Source: SIG565 sp045647785 (GTDB taxonomy: Bacteria > Bacillota > Clostridia > Oscillospirales > Acutalibacteraceae). Taken from it: 11,602 nucleotides of DNA. Under the pieces are notes generated by a model that was not told where the DNA came from, searched no databases, and saw only the letters and a program-made list of their open reading frames with translations. A program made the position numbers and the translations under genes. Location: the NCBI GenBank assembly GCA_045647785.1, contig JAZRMU010000019.1:1-11602 (forward strand), written 5' to 3'. Shown piece after piece: positions 1 to 5,482 of this stretch (its first letter is position 1; every line of letters begins with the position of its first letter).

Positions 1-1033
1 CTGCATTTTTCGCGTTTATTTTAGCATCGGCAACCGCCTCGGGCACAATCTCAACGCCTATAATACTCTGTGCCTTATTGGCCATAGAGAGTCCTATTGT
101 TCCGGCACCGCAATACAAATCGATAATATTTTTACCGTCGGGTTCTAGATACTCGGCGGCTTTTTTATATAATTTTTCGGTCATCTCTCGGTTAACCTGA
201 TAAAAGGAGAGCGGCGAAATGCGAATTTTAACTCCGCAAAGGGTATCGGTGATGAAGTCCTTGCCAAAGATAGTGCGGCATTCCTCACCCAAAATCACAT
301 TGGTATCCTTTTTATTTATGTTTATCTGAAGGCTTGCGAGCCTTTCGCCCAAAAGTTCGAGCAGCGCGTTTTTAAGCTCCTCGCTGTGGGGTAGGCTGTC
401 CCCGTTTATAACGGCGGTTACCATAATTTCTGCTTCGCCGCAGCTTGAGCGAATATACAGGTGGCGAACGAGTCCTGAATGTGTCGCTTCTTCATATATC
501 GGGATTTTATATTCCGCTAAAAAGCGCTCGAAAACGCGAGCGATATCGGCGTACACAGGTGGGGTGAGTGCGCAGGCTTCGGTTTCGATAATTCGGTGCG
601 AGTGGGGTGCAAAAAAGCCAACTCTGCCATTTTGGCTTATCGGCAGCTGCGCCTTGTTTCGGTAGCCGCAGATTCGCTCTGCTGCGATAATGGGGCGGGG
701 CGATAAATCAATGCCGCCGATTCTGCGAATGCAGTCCTCCACCTTTTTCTCCTTGATTTCGCATTCCTTTTTATAGGTAATATGTCTGTAAACACAGCCG
801 CCGCAGCTCGAAAAGGTGGGGCAGTCGGGTGCTGTGCGGTGCTCGGAGGGGGCAACGATTTCCTCAATTTTACCGTATGCATAGGTTTTTTTGACCTTAA
901 GTATGCGCACCTGCAGCCTATCGTCCTCGGCAGCACCGTTTACAAATATCGCCATACCCTCATATCTGCCGATTCCCGCGCCCTCGCTTGAAACGGCGGT
1001 GATTTCGAGTGGTATAATATCATTCTTTTTCAT
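1..1033 (-). CDS. rlmD: 23S rRNA (uracil-5-)-methyltransferase, RlmD/TrmA family (C-terminus cut off)
   Basis: SAM-dependent methyltransferase predicted to make 5-methyluridine in 23S rRNA. The 344 visible residues start at an ATG at 1033. An N-terminal TRAM-like beta region (about 5-60) is followed by an iron-sulfur cluster signature with Cys71, Cys77 and Cys80 (CPTFSSCGGC) and a probable fourth ligand Cys154. GYRNKAQLPI (123-132) is a family hallmark, and the SAM-binding loop DLYCGAGTIG begins at residue 305. Full-length relatives have roughly 450 residues, so the last quarter, with the DPPRKGC-type catalytic cysteine, lies left of the window. The first 14 bases overlap the end of maf, so the two genes are translationally coupled. 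The family is certain; the exact target (U1939, U747 or both, as in Bacillus RlmCD) cannot be told from sequence. Confidence 0.93.
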   Translation of the reverse strand, partial: MKKNDIIPLEITAVSSEGAGIGRYEGMAIFVNGAAEDDRLQVRILKVKKTYAYGKIEEIVAPSEHRTAPDCPTFSSCGGCVYRHITYKKECEIKEKKVEDCIRRIGGIDLSPRPIIAAERICGYRNKAQLPISQNGRVGFFAPHSHRIIETEACALTPPVYADIARVFERFLAEYKIPIYEEATHSGLVRHLYIRSSCGEAEIMVTAVINGDSLPHSEELKNALLELLGERLASLQININKKDTNVILGEECRTIFGKDFITDTLCGVKIRISPLSFYQVNREMTEKLYKKAAEYLEPDGKNIIDLYCGAGTIGLSMANKAQSIIGVEIVPEAVADAKINAKNA

Positions 1034-1604
1034 AGCTGACTCCGCAAATTGCTAAAAATTTCTTTATATTTCGGTTAAGGCTCGCAACAGGCAGCCCGAC
1101 AACATTAAAATAGTCGCCCTCAATACCCTTGACAAAGAGCGCCGCGCCACCCTGAATGCCGTATGCTCCCGCCTTGTCCATAGGCTCGCCCGATTCGACA
1201 TACCGCTTGATTTCGCTTTGGGTGATGGGCAGAAATTCAACCTCGGTGCATTCCGAAAAGCTCAAATGTCTGCCGCCGAAATAAATGGCGCAGCCCGTGA
1301 TAACAGAATGCTTGTGTCCCGACAGCGCCGAGAGCATTTTCATAGCCTCGGCTTCGTTTTCGGGCTTGCCGAGAATTTCCCCGCCGTTTAACACTATGGT
1401 ATCAGCCCCGATAACCAGAGCATCGGTATGCTCGCTCGCTACTGCAGCTGCCTTTTTAACAGCAAGATATTCGGCAGCATTGGGGGCGGCTATATTCTCG
1501 GGGATGCTTTCATCCACCTCGGCGGGCATAACTGCAAAATTATTGAAAATCAGCTTTAGCAGCTCCTGCCTGCGGGGCGACTGCGAGGCTAATATAACCT
1601 TCAT
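1020..1604 (-). CDS. maf: Maf family nucleoside triphosphate pyrophosphatase
   Basis: Cytoplasmic house-cleaning enzyme of 194 residues, the usual family length. It hydrolyses non-canonical or surplus nucleoside triphosphates to the monophosphate and pyrophosphate. Signature elements are ASQSPRR (6-12), the VDE segment (30-32), GADTIV with the catalytic Asp68, the GHKHSVITG loop, and the MDKAGAYGIQGG plus VVGLP region near the C-terminus. This set fits the dTTP/UTP (YhdE-like) branch better than the m7GTP (YceF-like) branch. The start at 1604 is preferred over an in-frame upstream ATG at 1670: it sits behind a good AGGAAG ribosome site and gives the canonical MKVILASQSPRR N-terminus, while the upstream ATG would lie on the far side of the predicted promoter. 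It is the first gene of a minus-strand operon with rlmD. Confidence 0.95.
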   Translation of the reverse strand: MKVILASQSPRRQELLKLIFNNFAVMPAEVDESIPENIAAPNAAEYLAVKKAAAVASEHTDALVIGADTIVLNGGEILGKPENEAEAMKMLSALSGHKHSVITGCAIYFGGRHLSFSECTEVEFLPITQSEIKRYVESGEPMDKAGAYGIQGGAALFVKGIEGDYFNVVGLPVASLNRNIKKFLAICGVSYEKE

Positions 1605-1628
1605 TCTAACACTTCCTTTACATGAGAT

Positions 1629-1657
1629 AGTATAACATATTTTTTGGGAAAGTAAAA
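1629..1657 (-). promoter_or_regulatory. Predicted sigma-A promoter for maf-rlmD (extended -10)
   Basis: On the minus strand the -10 hexamer TATACT (1629-1634) is preceded by TGT, giving an extended -10 (TGTTATACT). A weak -35, TTTACT at 1651-1656 with a 16-base spacer or TTTTAC at 1652-1657 with 17, lies upstream. Transcription would start near 1622, just ahead of the maf ribosome site. Predicted by eye only. Confidence 0.55.
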
Positions 1658-1682
1658 GGTATTTATGCAAAAAAAGATGGCG

Positions 1683-1711
1683 GTGAATGTCGCATTTGTT
1701 TCTGCTATAAT
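1683..1711 (+). promoter_or_regulatory. Predicted sigma-A promoter for the phage-type operon (consensus extended -10)
   Basis: A perfect TATAAT (1706-1711) is preceded by TGC, forming TGCTATAAT. The -35 is weak: GTGAAT at 1683-1688, 17-base spacer, sharing only the central TGA with consensus. A run of seven A residues (1669-1675) could act as an UP element. The start would fall near 1718, giving a leader of about 48 bases before the GTG at 1766. It lies back to back with the maf promoter; the two -35 boxes are about 25 bases apart. A near-consensus sigma-A site in front of virion genes is unusual and suggests host-type transcription. Confidence 0.6.
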
Positions 1712-1750
1712 GGAATTACAGGCTAGATGAAGCGCTTCGAGGCTTGTGGA

Positions 1751-1762
1751 AAAGGCGGTGAT
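1751..1762 (+). promoter_or_regulatory. Ribosome binding site that fixes a GTG start
   Basis: AAAGGCGGTGAT differs at one position from AAAGGAGGTGAT, the full complement of the 16S rRNA 3' end. Its core ends 7 bases before GTG at 1766. The upstream in-frame ATG at 1727 has only a poor AGG before it. The GTG is therefore the better start for the first phage gene. Confidence 0.7.
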
Positions 1763-1765
1763 AGG

Positions 1766-2026
1766 GTGGCTAAAAAGAGCCTAAAGGAAAATATGAGTCG
1801 GCTGCTGCTTGAAAATGTGAGCGAGGCTGAACGCGAGCTGTTAAAGGAGCTCGGTTTTACTGTGAAAAAGCCAAATAAATACACGGTTATAGCGGCAGCA
1901 CTTTATAAAAAGGCGGCATCGGGAGACCTTTCGGCAATAAAGGAGCTGCGTGCTCTTGTCGGTGAGGCGGCGGCTGATGCGGCGGGCTTCTCGGTGGTGA
2001 GAATTGTCGATGATATCGGACATTAA
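1766..2026 (+). CDS. Probable terminase small subunit
   Basis: A charged, helical protein of 86 residues from the GTG start (99 from the alternative ATG at 1727). The stretch YTVIAAALYKKAASGDLSAI has the A-L-x-K-K-A-x-x-G-D-x-x-A-I-K pattern common in small terminase and related DNA-recognition subunits of Gram-positive phages. Such subunits bind the phage DNA and hand it to the large subunit for cutting and packaging. The role is supported mainly by position: first gene of the operon, its end overlapping the start of TerL (2010-2026). No full helix-turn-helix can be assigned by eye. It could instead be another small DNA-binding protein. Confidence 0.6.
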   Translation: MAKKSLKENMSRLLLENVSEAERELLKELGFTVKKPNKYTVIAAALYKKAASGDLSAIKELRALVGEAAADAAGFSVVRIVDDIGH

Positions 2027-3308
2027 GCTATCATCCATTGTCGGCGGAGGGTATGAGCAGTTTTGGAATGACTGCTCGCGATATCGGGTGCTCAAGGGCG
2101 GGAAGGGCTCTAAAAAATCGTCTACAACGGCGCTCAACCTGATATACCGACTTATGCGCTACGAGGGCAGCAATCTGCTCGTTGTGCGGGCTGTGATGAA
2201 TACCCACCGCGACTCGACCTTTGCCCAGCTAAAATGGGCGCAGGAGAGGCTTGGCGTGAGCGAGCTGTGGAATAACAGCGTAGCACCGCTTGAAATGACA
2301 TATAAGCCGACGGGGCAGAAAATTCTCTTTCGCGGCTTTGATGATGTGCTGAAGCTCGCTTCTACCACGGTGCAAAAGGGGAGCATCTGCTTTGTGTGGA
2401 TTGAGGAGGCGTATGAAATTGCGAATGAGAGCGATTTCGATAAGCTTGACCTGTCTGCCCCGAGAGGTGCTGTAGCAGCGCCGCTTTTCAAGCAGACGAC
2501 CATCACCTTCAATCCGTGGAGCGAAAAGCATTGGCTCAAAAGTCGCTTTTACGATAGTCCCTCCGAGGGGGTTTCCACCTATTCGACCAACTATCTTTGC
2601 AACGAATTCCTCGATAAAACCGATTTGGCGGTTTTTGAGCGAATGAGGCGGCAAAACCCCGCCACCTACCGCGTTGCGGGACTTGGCAAATGGGGTGTTG
2701 CCGAGGGGCTGGTTTATGATAATCATGCGCTCGGTACAGTGGAAATCGGTAGGGAGGATGCCTTTAAATGGCGCAGCTTTTTCGGGCTCGATTATGGCTA
2801 TTCGAGCGACCCCACCGCCTTTATTGCCTTTGCGGCAAATCCGATTGACAAAATAATTTATGTGTTCGATGAGTTCTACGGCAGGCGAATGCTCAACAGC
2901 GATATAGCGGCAAAAATTAAGGAAAAGGGCTATAGTAAGGAGCGAATTCGCGCTGACAGCGCAGAGCCAAAGAGCAACGAGGACCTGCGGCGTATGGGAA
3001 TTACCCGCGTTATCGAGAGTGTTAAGGGCAAGGACAGCGTTATAAACGGCATTATGGGGATTAAGGAATATAAAATCATTGTGAATCCCCGCTGCAAAAA
3101 TACGCTGGCGGAGCTGTCGGCTTATGTGTGGGATAAGTCCAGCCCGCTCGGCAATACCCCGAAGGACTCTGATAACCATTTAATGGATGCCATGCGCTAC
3201 GCATTTTTCGATGTTAAAAGCTTTCATCCCGAGCGCCCGATAACGGGCAGTGGCGGCGTGGAAAGCGGAATTTATGTGAAGGATTTACTGGGAGGTTGGT
3301 CGGTTTGA
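2010..3308 (+). CDS. terL: Phage terminase large subunit (Terminase_3 / PBSX-SPP1 type)
   Basis: ATP-driven DNA packaging motor and nuclease, 432 residues. The ATPase half has a Walker A-like loop GGKGSKKSS (30-38) and a Walker B segment FVWIEEAYE (128-136) with catalytic acids. The C-terminal RNase H-like nuclease shows LDYGYSSDPTA (Asp261), IRADSAEP (Asp316) and DNHLMDAMRYAF (Asp388, Asp393), the expected acidic cluster. Lys35 replaces the usual glycine before the Walker lysine; I recall this GSKKS variant from Gram-positive phage terminases. ATG at 2010 is preferred over TTG at 2004 because GGTGGTGA (1993-2000) is then well spaced. Its TGA stop overlaps the TTG start of the next gene. The length is normal and all catalytic residues are present, so it should be active. 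Confidence 0.95.
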   Translation: MISDIKLSSIVGGGYEQFWNDCSRYRVLKGGKGSKKSSTTALNLIYRLMRYEGSNLLVVRAVMNTHRDSTFAQLKWAQERLGVSELWNNSVAPLEMTYKPTGQKILFRGFDDVLKLASTTVQKGSICFVWIEEAYEIANESDFDKLDLSAPRGAVAAPLFKQTTITFNPWSEKHWLKSRFYDSPSEGVSTYSTNYLCNEFLDKTDLAVFERMRRQNPATYRVAGLGKWGVAEGLVYDNHALGTVEIGREDAFKWRSFFGLDYGYSSDPTAFIAFAANPIDKIIYVFDEFYGRRMLNSDIAAKIKEKGYSKERIRADSAEPKSNEDLRRMGITRVIESVKGKDSVINGIMGIKEYKIIVNPRCKNTLAELSAYVWDKSSPLGNTPKDSDNHLMDAMRYAFFDVKSFHPERPITGSGGVESGIYVKDLLGGWSV

Positions 3309-3493
3309 CCGTATTTGCAATTATTATGACAGCCCTCGCAGCGTTTTTGCTGGGGGCGAATTTCGGGGCTTTTTATAAAAAGCGACCCGATAAAAAGGCT
3401 GCTGCCAAAAAGGCAGAGCGCAAGGGTCTTTCGCCGATAACGGTGGAGGACTACCGCAATTTTTTAAGCTACGACGGTAGCGAACAAATTTAG
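3305..3493 (+). CDS. Small single-helix membrane protein, unknown function
   Basis: A 62-residue protein not recognised as a known family. An N-terminal hydrophobic helix (about 2-22: TVFAIIMTALAAFLLGANFGA) is followed by a very basic, Lys/Ala-rich stretch (KKRPDKKAAAKKAERK) and an acidic, aromatic tail (ITVEDYRNFLSYDGSEQI). This gives a membrane anchor with a probable cytoplasmic tail. The TTG at 3305 overlaps the TerL stop (TTGA) and lies 9 bases after GGGAGG (3290-3295). An in-frame TTG at 3296 has no room for a ribosome site. It sits between terminase and scaffold, where many phages have small accessory genes. The basic segment might touch DNA or the membrane during packaging; that is a guess. 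Confidence 0.6.
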   Translation: MTVFAIIMTALAAFLLGANFGAFYKKRPDKKAAAKKAERKGLSPITVEDYRNFLSYDGSEQI

Positions 3494-3502
3494 GAGAAGA
3501 CT

Positions 3503-4156
3503 ATGGAAAACGAAAATTTATTATCGGGCGGCGAAAACAATACCGCCCCCGAAACCGAATTTAGTGGGGAGCAGGAGGCCACCATACCACAGCCCCCCGA
3601 AGGCAGTGAAATAGGCTCGGGGATTACGCTCAAATTCAATAAGGAGCTGCGCGAAATCCCCTATTCTGAAGCGGTAACGCTCGCGCAAAAGGGTCTGAAA
3701 TACGATAGCATTATGCCCGAATGGGAGAGGCTTAAGGCTCTGGCGAAAAAAAGCGGCAAAAGCATAGCGGACTATTTATCTGCTACCGAGCAGTCGCAGA
3801 ATGCAGCTTTGAGGGAGCAGCTTATTTTGGAATGCGGCGGAAATGAGGCGGCGGCAGATAGGCTGCTGGCGTTTGAAAATTCGGCAGAGCCTGCGGGGCA
3901 GCTTTTGGAGCTCAAGCGCGAATTTCCCGAAATAGAGGGTCTTGATGCGCTGCCCGAGGGTGCAAAGCAGCTGTGCGACAGTATGGCATTGAGCCCGCTT
4001 AATGCGCTGCTGCTTTATAATCACAGAGTAGCCCGAGAGGCGGCACAAGCGTATAAAAAGCAGCAGTCCGCTGCCCAAAGCAGCCTCGGCTCGCAGAATT
4101 CCCACCGTATAAACGATAGCGCCGAGGATGAGTTCATAAGAGGACTGTGGGCGTAG
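3503..4156 (+). CDS. Capsid scaffold protein
   Basis: A hydrophilic, mostly helical 217-residue protein predicted to direct capsid assembly. The N-terminus (1-40) is Glu/Pro-rich and disordered. A conserved-looking segment follows: LKFNKELREIPYSEAVTLAQ, then KGLKYD and an EWERLKALAKKSGKSIADYL helix. This arrangement is seen in clostridial phage scaffolds. The middle is rich in Ala, Glu and Leu. The C-terminus is a Gln/Ser-rich linker ending in DEFIRGLWA, a short hydrophobic tail like those scaffolds use to contact the coat protein. It lies directly upstream of the major capsid gene, the usual place. The ATG at 3503 follows AGGAGA by 5 bases, and the ribosome site overlaps the preceding stop codon. 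No protease domain is fused, so removal would need another enzyme or simple exit. Confidence 0.75.
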   Translation: MENENLLSGGENNTAPETEFSGEQEATIPQPPEGSEIGSGITLKFNKELREIPYSEAVTLAQKGLKYDSIMPEWERLKALAKKSGKSIADYLSATEQSQNAALREQLILECGGNEAAADRLLAFENSAEPAGQLLELKREFPEIEGLDALPEGAKQLCDSMALSPLNALLLYNHRVAREAAQAYKKQQSAAQSSLGSQNSHRINDSAEDEFIRGLWA

Positions 4157-4161
4157 AGGTG

Positions 4162-4191
4162 GGCGGTCCTTCGGCTTAACGAAGTGTCGCC
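4162..4191 (+). promoter_or_regulatory. RNA hairpin in the leader of the capsid gene
   Basis: GGCGGTCCTTCG (4162-4173) pairs with CGAAGTGTCGCC (4180-4191) around a GCTTAA loop. That is 12 positions with two G-U pairs and one mismatch. There is no immediate T-run after it, so it is unlikely to be a strong terminator. It stands 47 bases before the capsid ATG and may protect or process the capsid mRNA. This is a prediction from pairing only. Confidence 0.5.
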
Positions 4192-4224
4192 GAGACAATA
4201 ATCAACTGATTTTATTTTAATATT

Positions 4225-4241
4225 AAAGGAGAAAAAATATG
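4225..4241 (+). promoter_or_regulatory. Strong capsid ribosome site, identical to the holin site
   Basis: AAAGGAGAAAAAATATG including the start codon. The same 17 bases occur at the holin start (10733-10749). A-rich spacing after AAGGAG typically gives efficient initiation, fitting the most abundant virion protein. Confidence 0.7.
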
Positions 4242-5417
4242 GCTATTAATTCTTTACAGTCAGCAACAAAATATTCCGAAGAGCTGGATAAGCTCTTCAC
4301 CCAGAAAAGTGCTACAGGCTTTTTTGCCGATAACGACCTCGGCAAAAAGTTTGTTGGTGCAAAAACAGTTATAATCCCTACATTTGATTTTCAGGGACTC
4401 GCAGATTACGACCGCGACAATGGTTTTTCGCGCGGTGCAATCAATGTTTCAAACAGCTCTTTCACAATGTCTATGGACCGCGCACGCAGTTTGCAGATTG
4501 ACCGCGAGGATATGGACGAAACAGGTATTGCAAATCTTGCGGGCAAAATTCTCGGCGAGTATGTTCGCACCAAGGTTGTTCCCGAGTGCGATGCCTATGT
4601 TATTTCAAAGCTCGCCAAGGTAGCAGCGGAAAACAACGGTACTATTGCGTTTGATTCCGAACATCCGCTTAAGACCCTCAACGATTTAATTTCTAAAGTG
4701 AGAACTACCGTTGGCTATGACGAGGAGCTTGTTGCCTTTGTCAGCGCCGGTGTATACGGTTATTTACAGAACAGCACCGAGCTTTCAAAGATGATTATTT
4801 CCTCCGACTTCAAGCAGGGCGAGGTTAATCTCACCGTTAAATCCTTGAATGGTGTGGCTCTTATTCCTGTGGTTTCGGAGCGTATGAAAAACGAATACAT
4901 CTTCGAAAATAGCGAAGTTGGCGGCTTTAAGCCTGCGGCAAATGCAAAGGATGTTCTTATGCTCGTTTGCCCCAAAAAGGCGGCTCACCTTGTTCGCAAG
5001 ACCGAGAATATCAGAGTTTTCACTCCCGAGCAGAATCTCGATGCCGATGCCTATAAGTTCGATTACCGCATTTACTACGATGTGTTTGTTAAGAAGTCGG
5101 ATGCAAAGGCAATTTGCTGCTGCATCGGCTCTGATTGCACCTATAACATTGATCACACAGAGGAAACATTCAGTGTTGGCGATTCCTTCTCGGCAGATGC
5201 GTTTGTTGAGAGCAACGCCAAGACTATCTGCTATCAGTGGTATCTAGCCAAGACCAACGATTTCGGTTCAGCCCAAATTCTGCCCGGTCAGACCGAAAAT
5301 GAGGTAACGGTATATCCGGAGACCGAGGGCAACTACTACTTGTTCCTTGAAATCACATTAGACGGTGTATCTAAGGTTATAACCGATTCTGTTGCCTTCG
5401 AGGTTACAAAGGCTTAA
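4239..5417 (+). CDS. Major capsid protein with C-terminal Ig-like domain
   Basis: The shell-forming coat protein, 392 residues. The N-terminal 290 residues carry features shared with clostridial phage coat proteins: YSEELDKLFTQKSATGFF, the FDFQGLADYDRDNGF region, MSMDRARSLQIDREDMDETG, and EYVRTKVVPECDAYV. These suggest an HK97-type fold. After a linker with a CCC triplet (Cys293-295) and Cys300 comes an Ig-like beta domain (about 309-392) with YQWY (Trp334) and alternating strands to the end. Such appended Ig domains usually sit on the outer surface of capsids. The gene lies between scaffold and portal, has a very strong ribosome site and is flanked by hairpins on both sides. There is no long propeptide, consistent with the absence of a protease gene. 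Confidence 0.87.
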   Translation: MAINSLQSATKYSEELDKLFTQKSATGFFADNDLGKKFVGAKTVIIPTFDFQGLADYDRDNGFSRGAINVSNSSFTMSMDRARSLQIDREDMDETGIANLAGKILGEYVRTKVVPECDAYVISKLAKVAAENNGTIAFDSEHPLKTLNDLISKVRTTVGYDEELVAFVSAGVYGYLQNSTELSKMIISSDFKQGEVNLTVKSLNGVALIPVVSERMKNEYIFENSEVGGFKPAANAKDVLMLVCPKKAAHLVRKTENIRVFTPEQNLDADAYKFDYRIYYDVFVKKSDAKAICCCIGSDCTYNIDHTEETFSVGDSFSADAFVESNAKTICYQWYLAKTNDFGSAQILPGQTENEVTVYPETEGNYYLFLEITLDGVSKVITDSVAFEVTKA

Positions 5418-5430
5418 TCAAAATTTGAAA

Positions 5431-5459
5431 GGTATGTGCGGCATTTTGCCGTGCATACC
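5431..5459 (+). terminator. Hairpin after the capsid gene, possible partial terminator
   Basis: GGTATGTGCGGC (5431-5442) pairs with GCCGTGCATACC (5448-5459) over a five-base ATTTT loop. All 12 positions pair, two as G-U. Only a short T-run (5462-5465) follows. Transcription must continue into the portal gene, so this is better seen as an attenuator or an mRNA 3'-end stabiliser that raises capsid over portal expression. Confidence 0.5.
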
Positions 5460-5482
5460 CATTTTAAACGGGAGGAAATAAT

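Noticed and set aside
637..1635. Plus- and minus-strand open frames over rlmD and maf
   Set aside because: They are shadows of two clearly recognisable genes on the minus strand; their translations show no family features.
1605..1765. Attachment site or tRNA at the host/phage border
   Set aside because: No tRNA-like cloverleaf, no inverted or direct repeat matching elsewhere in the window, and the whole gap is accounted for by two promoters and leaders.
2039..2065. Damaged Walker A in TerL (Lys35 instead of Gly)
   Set aside because: The GSKKS form is, to my knowledge, a normal variant in Gram-positive phage terminases, and all other catalytic residues are present.
2229..3179. Long open frame on the minus strand opposite terL (316 codons)
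   Set aside because: It lies wholly within terL, has no recognisable motif and no ribosome site. It arises from the codon bias of the opposite gene.
4192..4223. Possible promoter before the capsid gene (TAATAT at 4218)
   Set aside because: There is no acceptable -35 at 16-18 bases and no extended -10; the AT-rich stretch is adequately explained as an open ribosome site.
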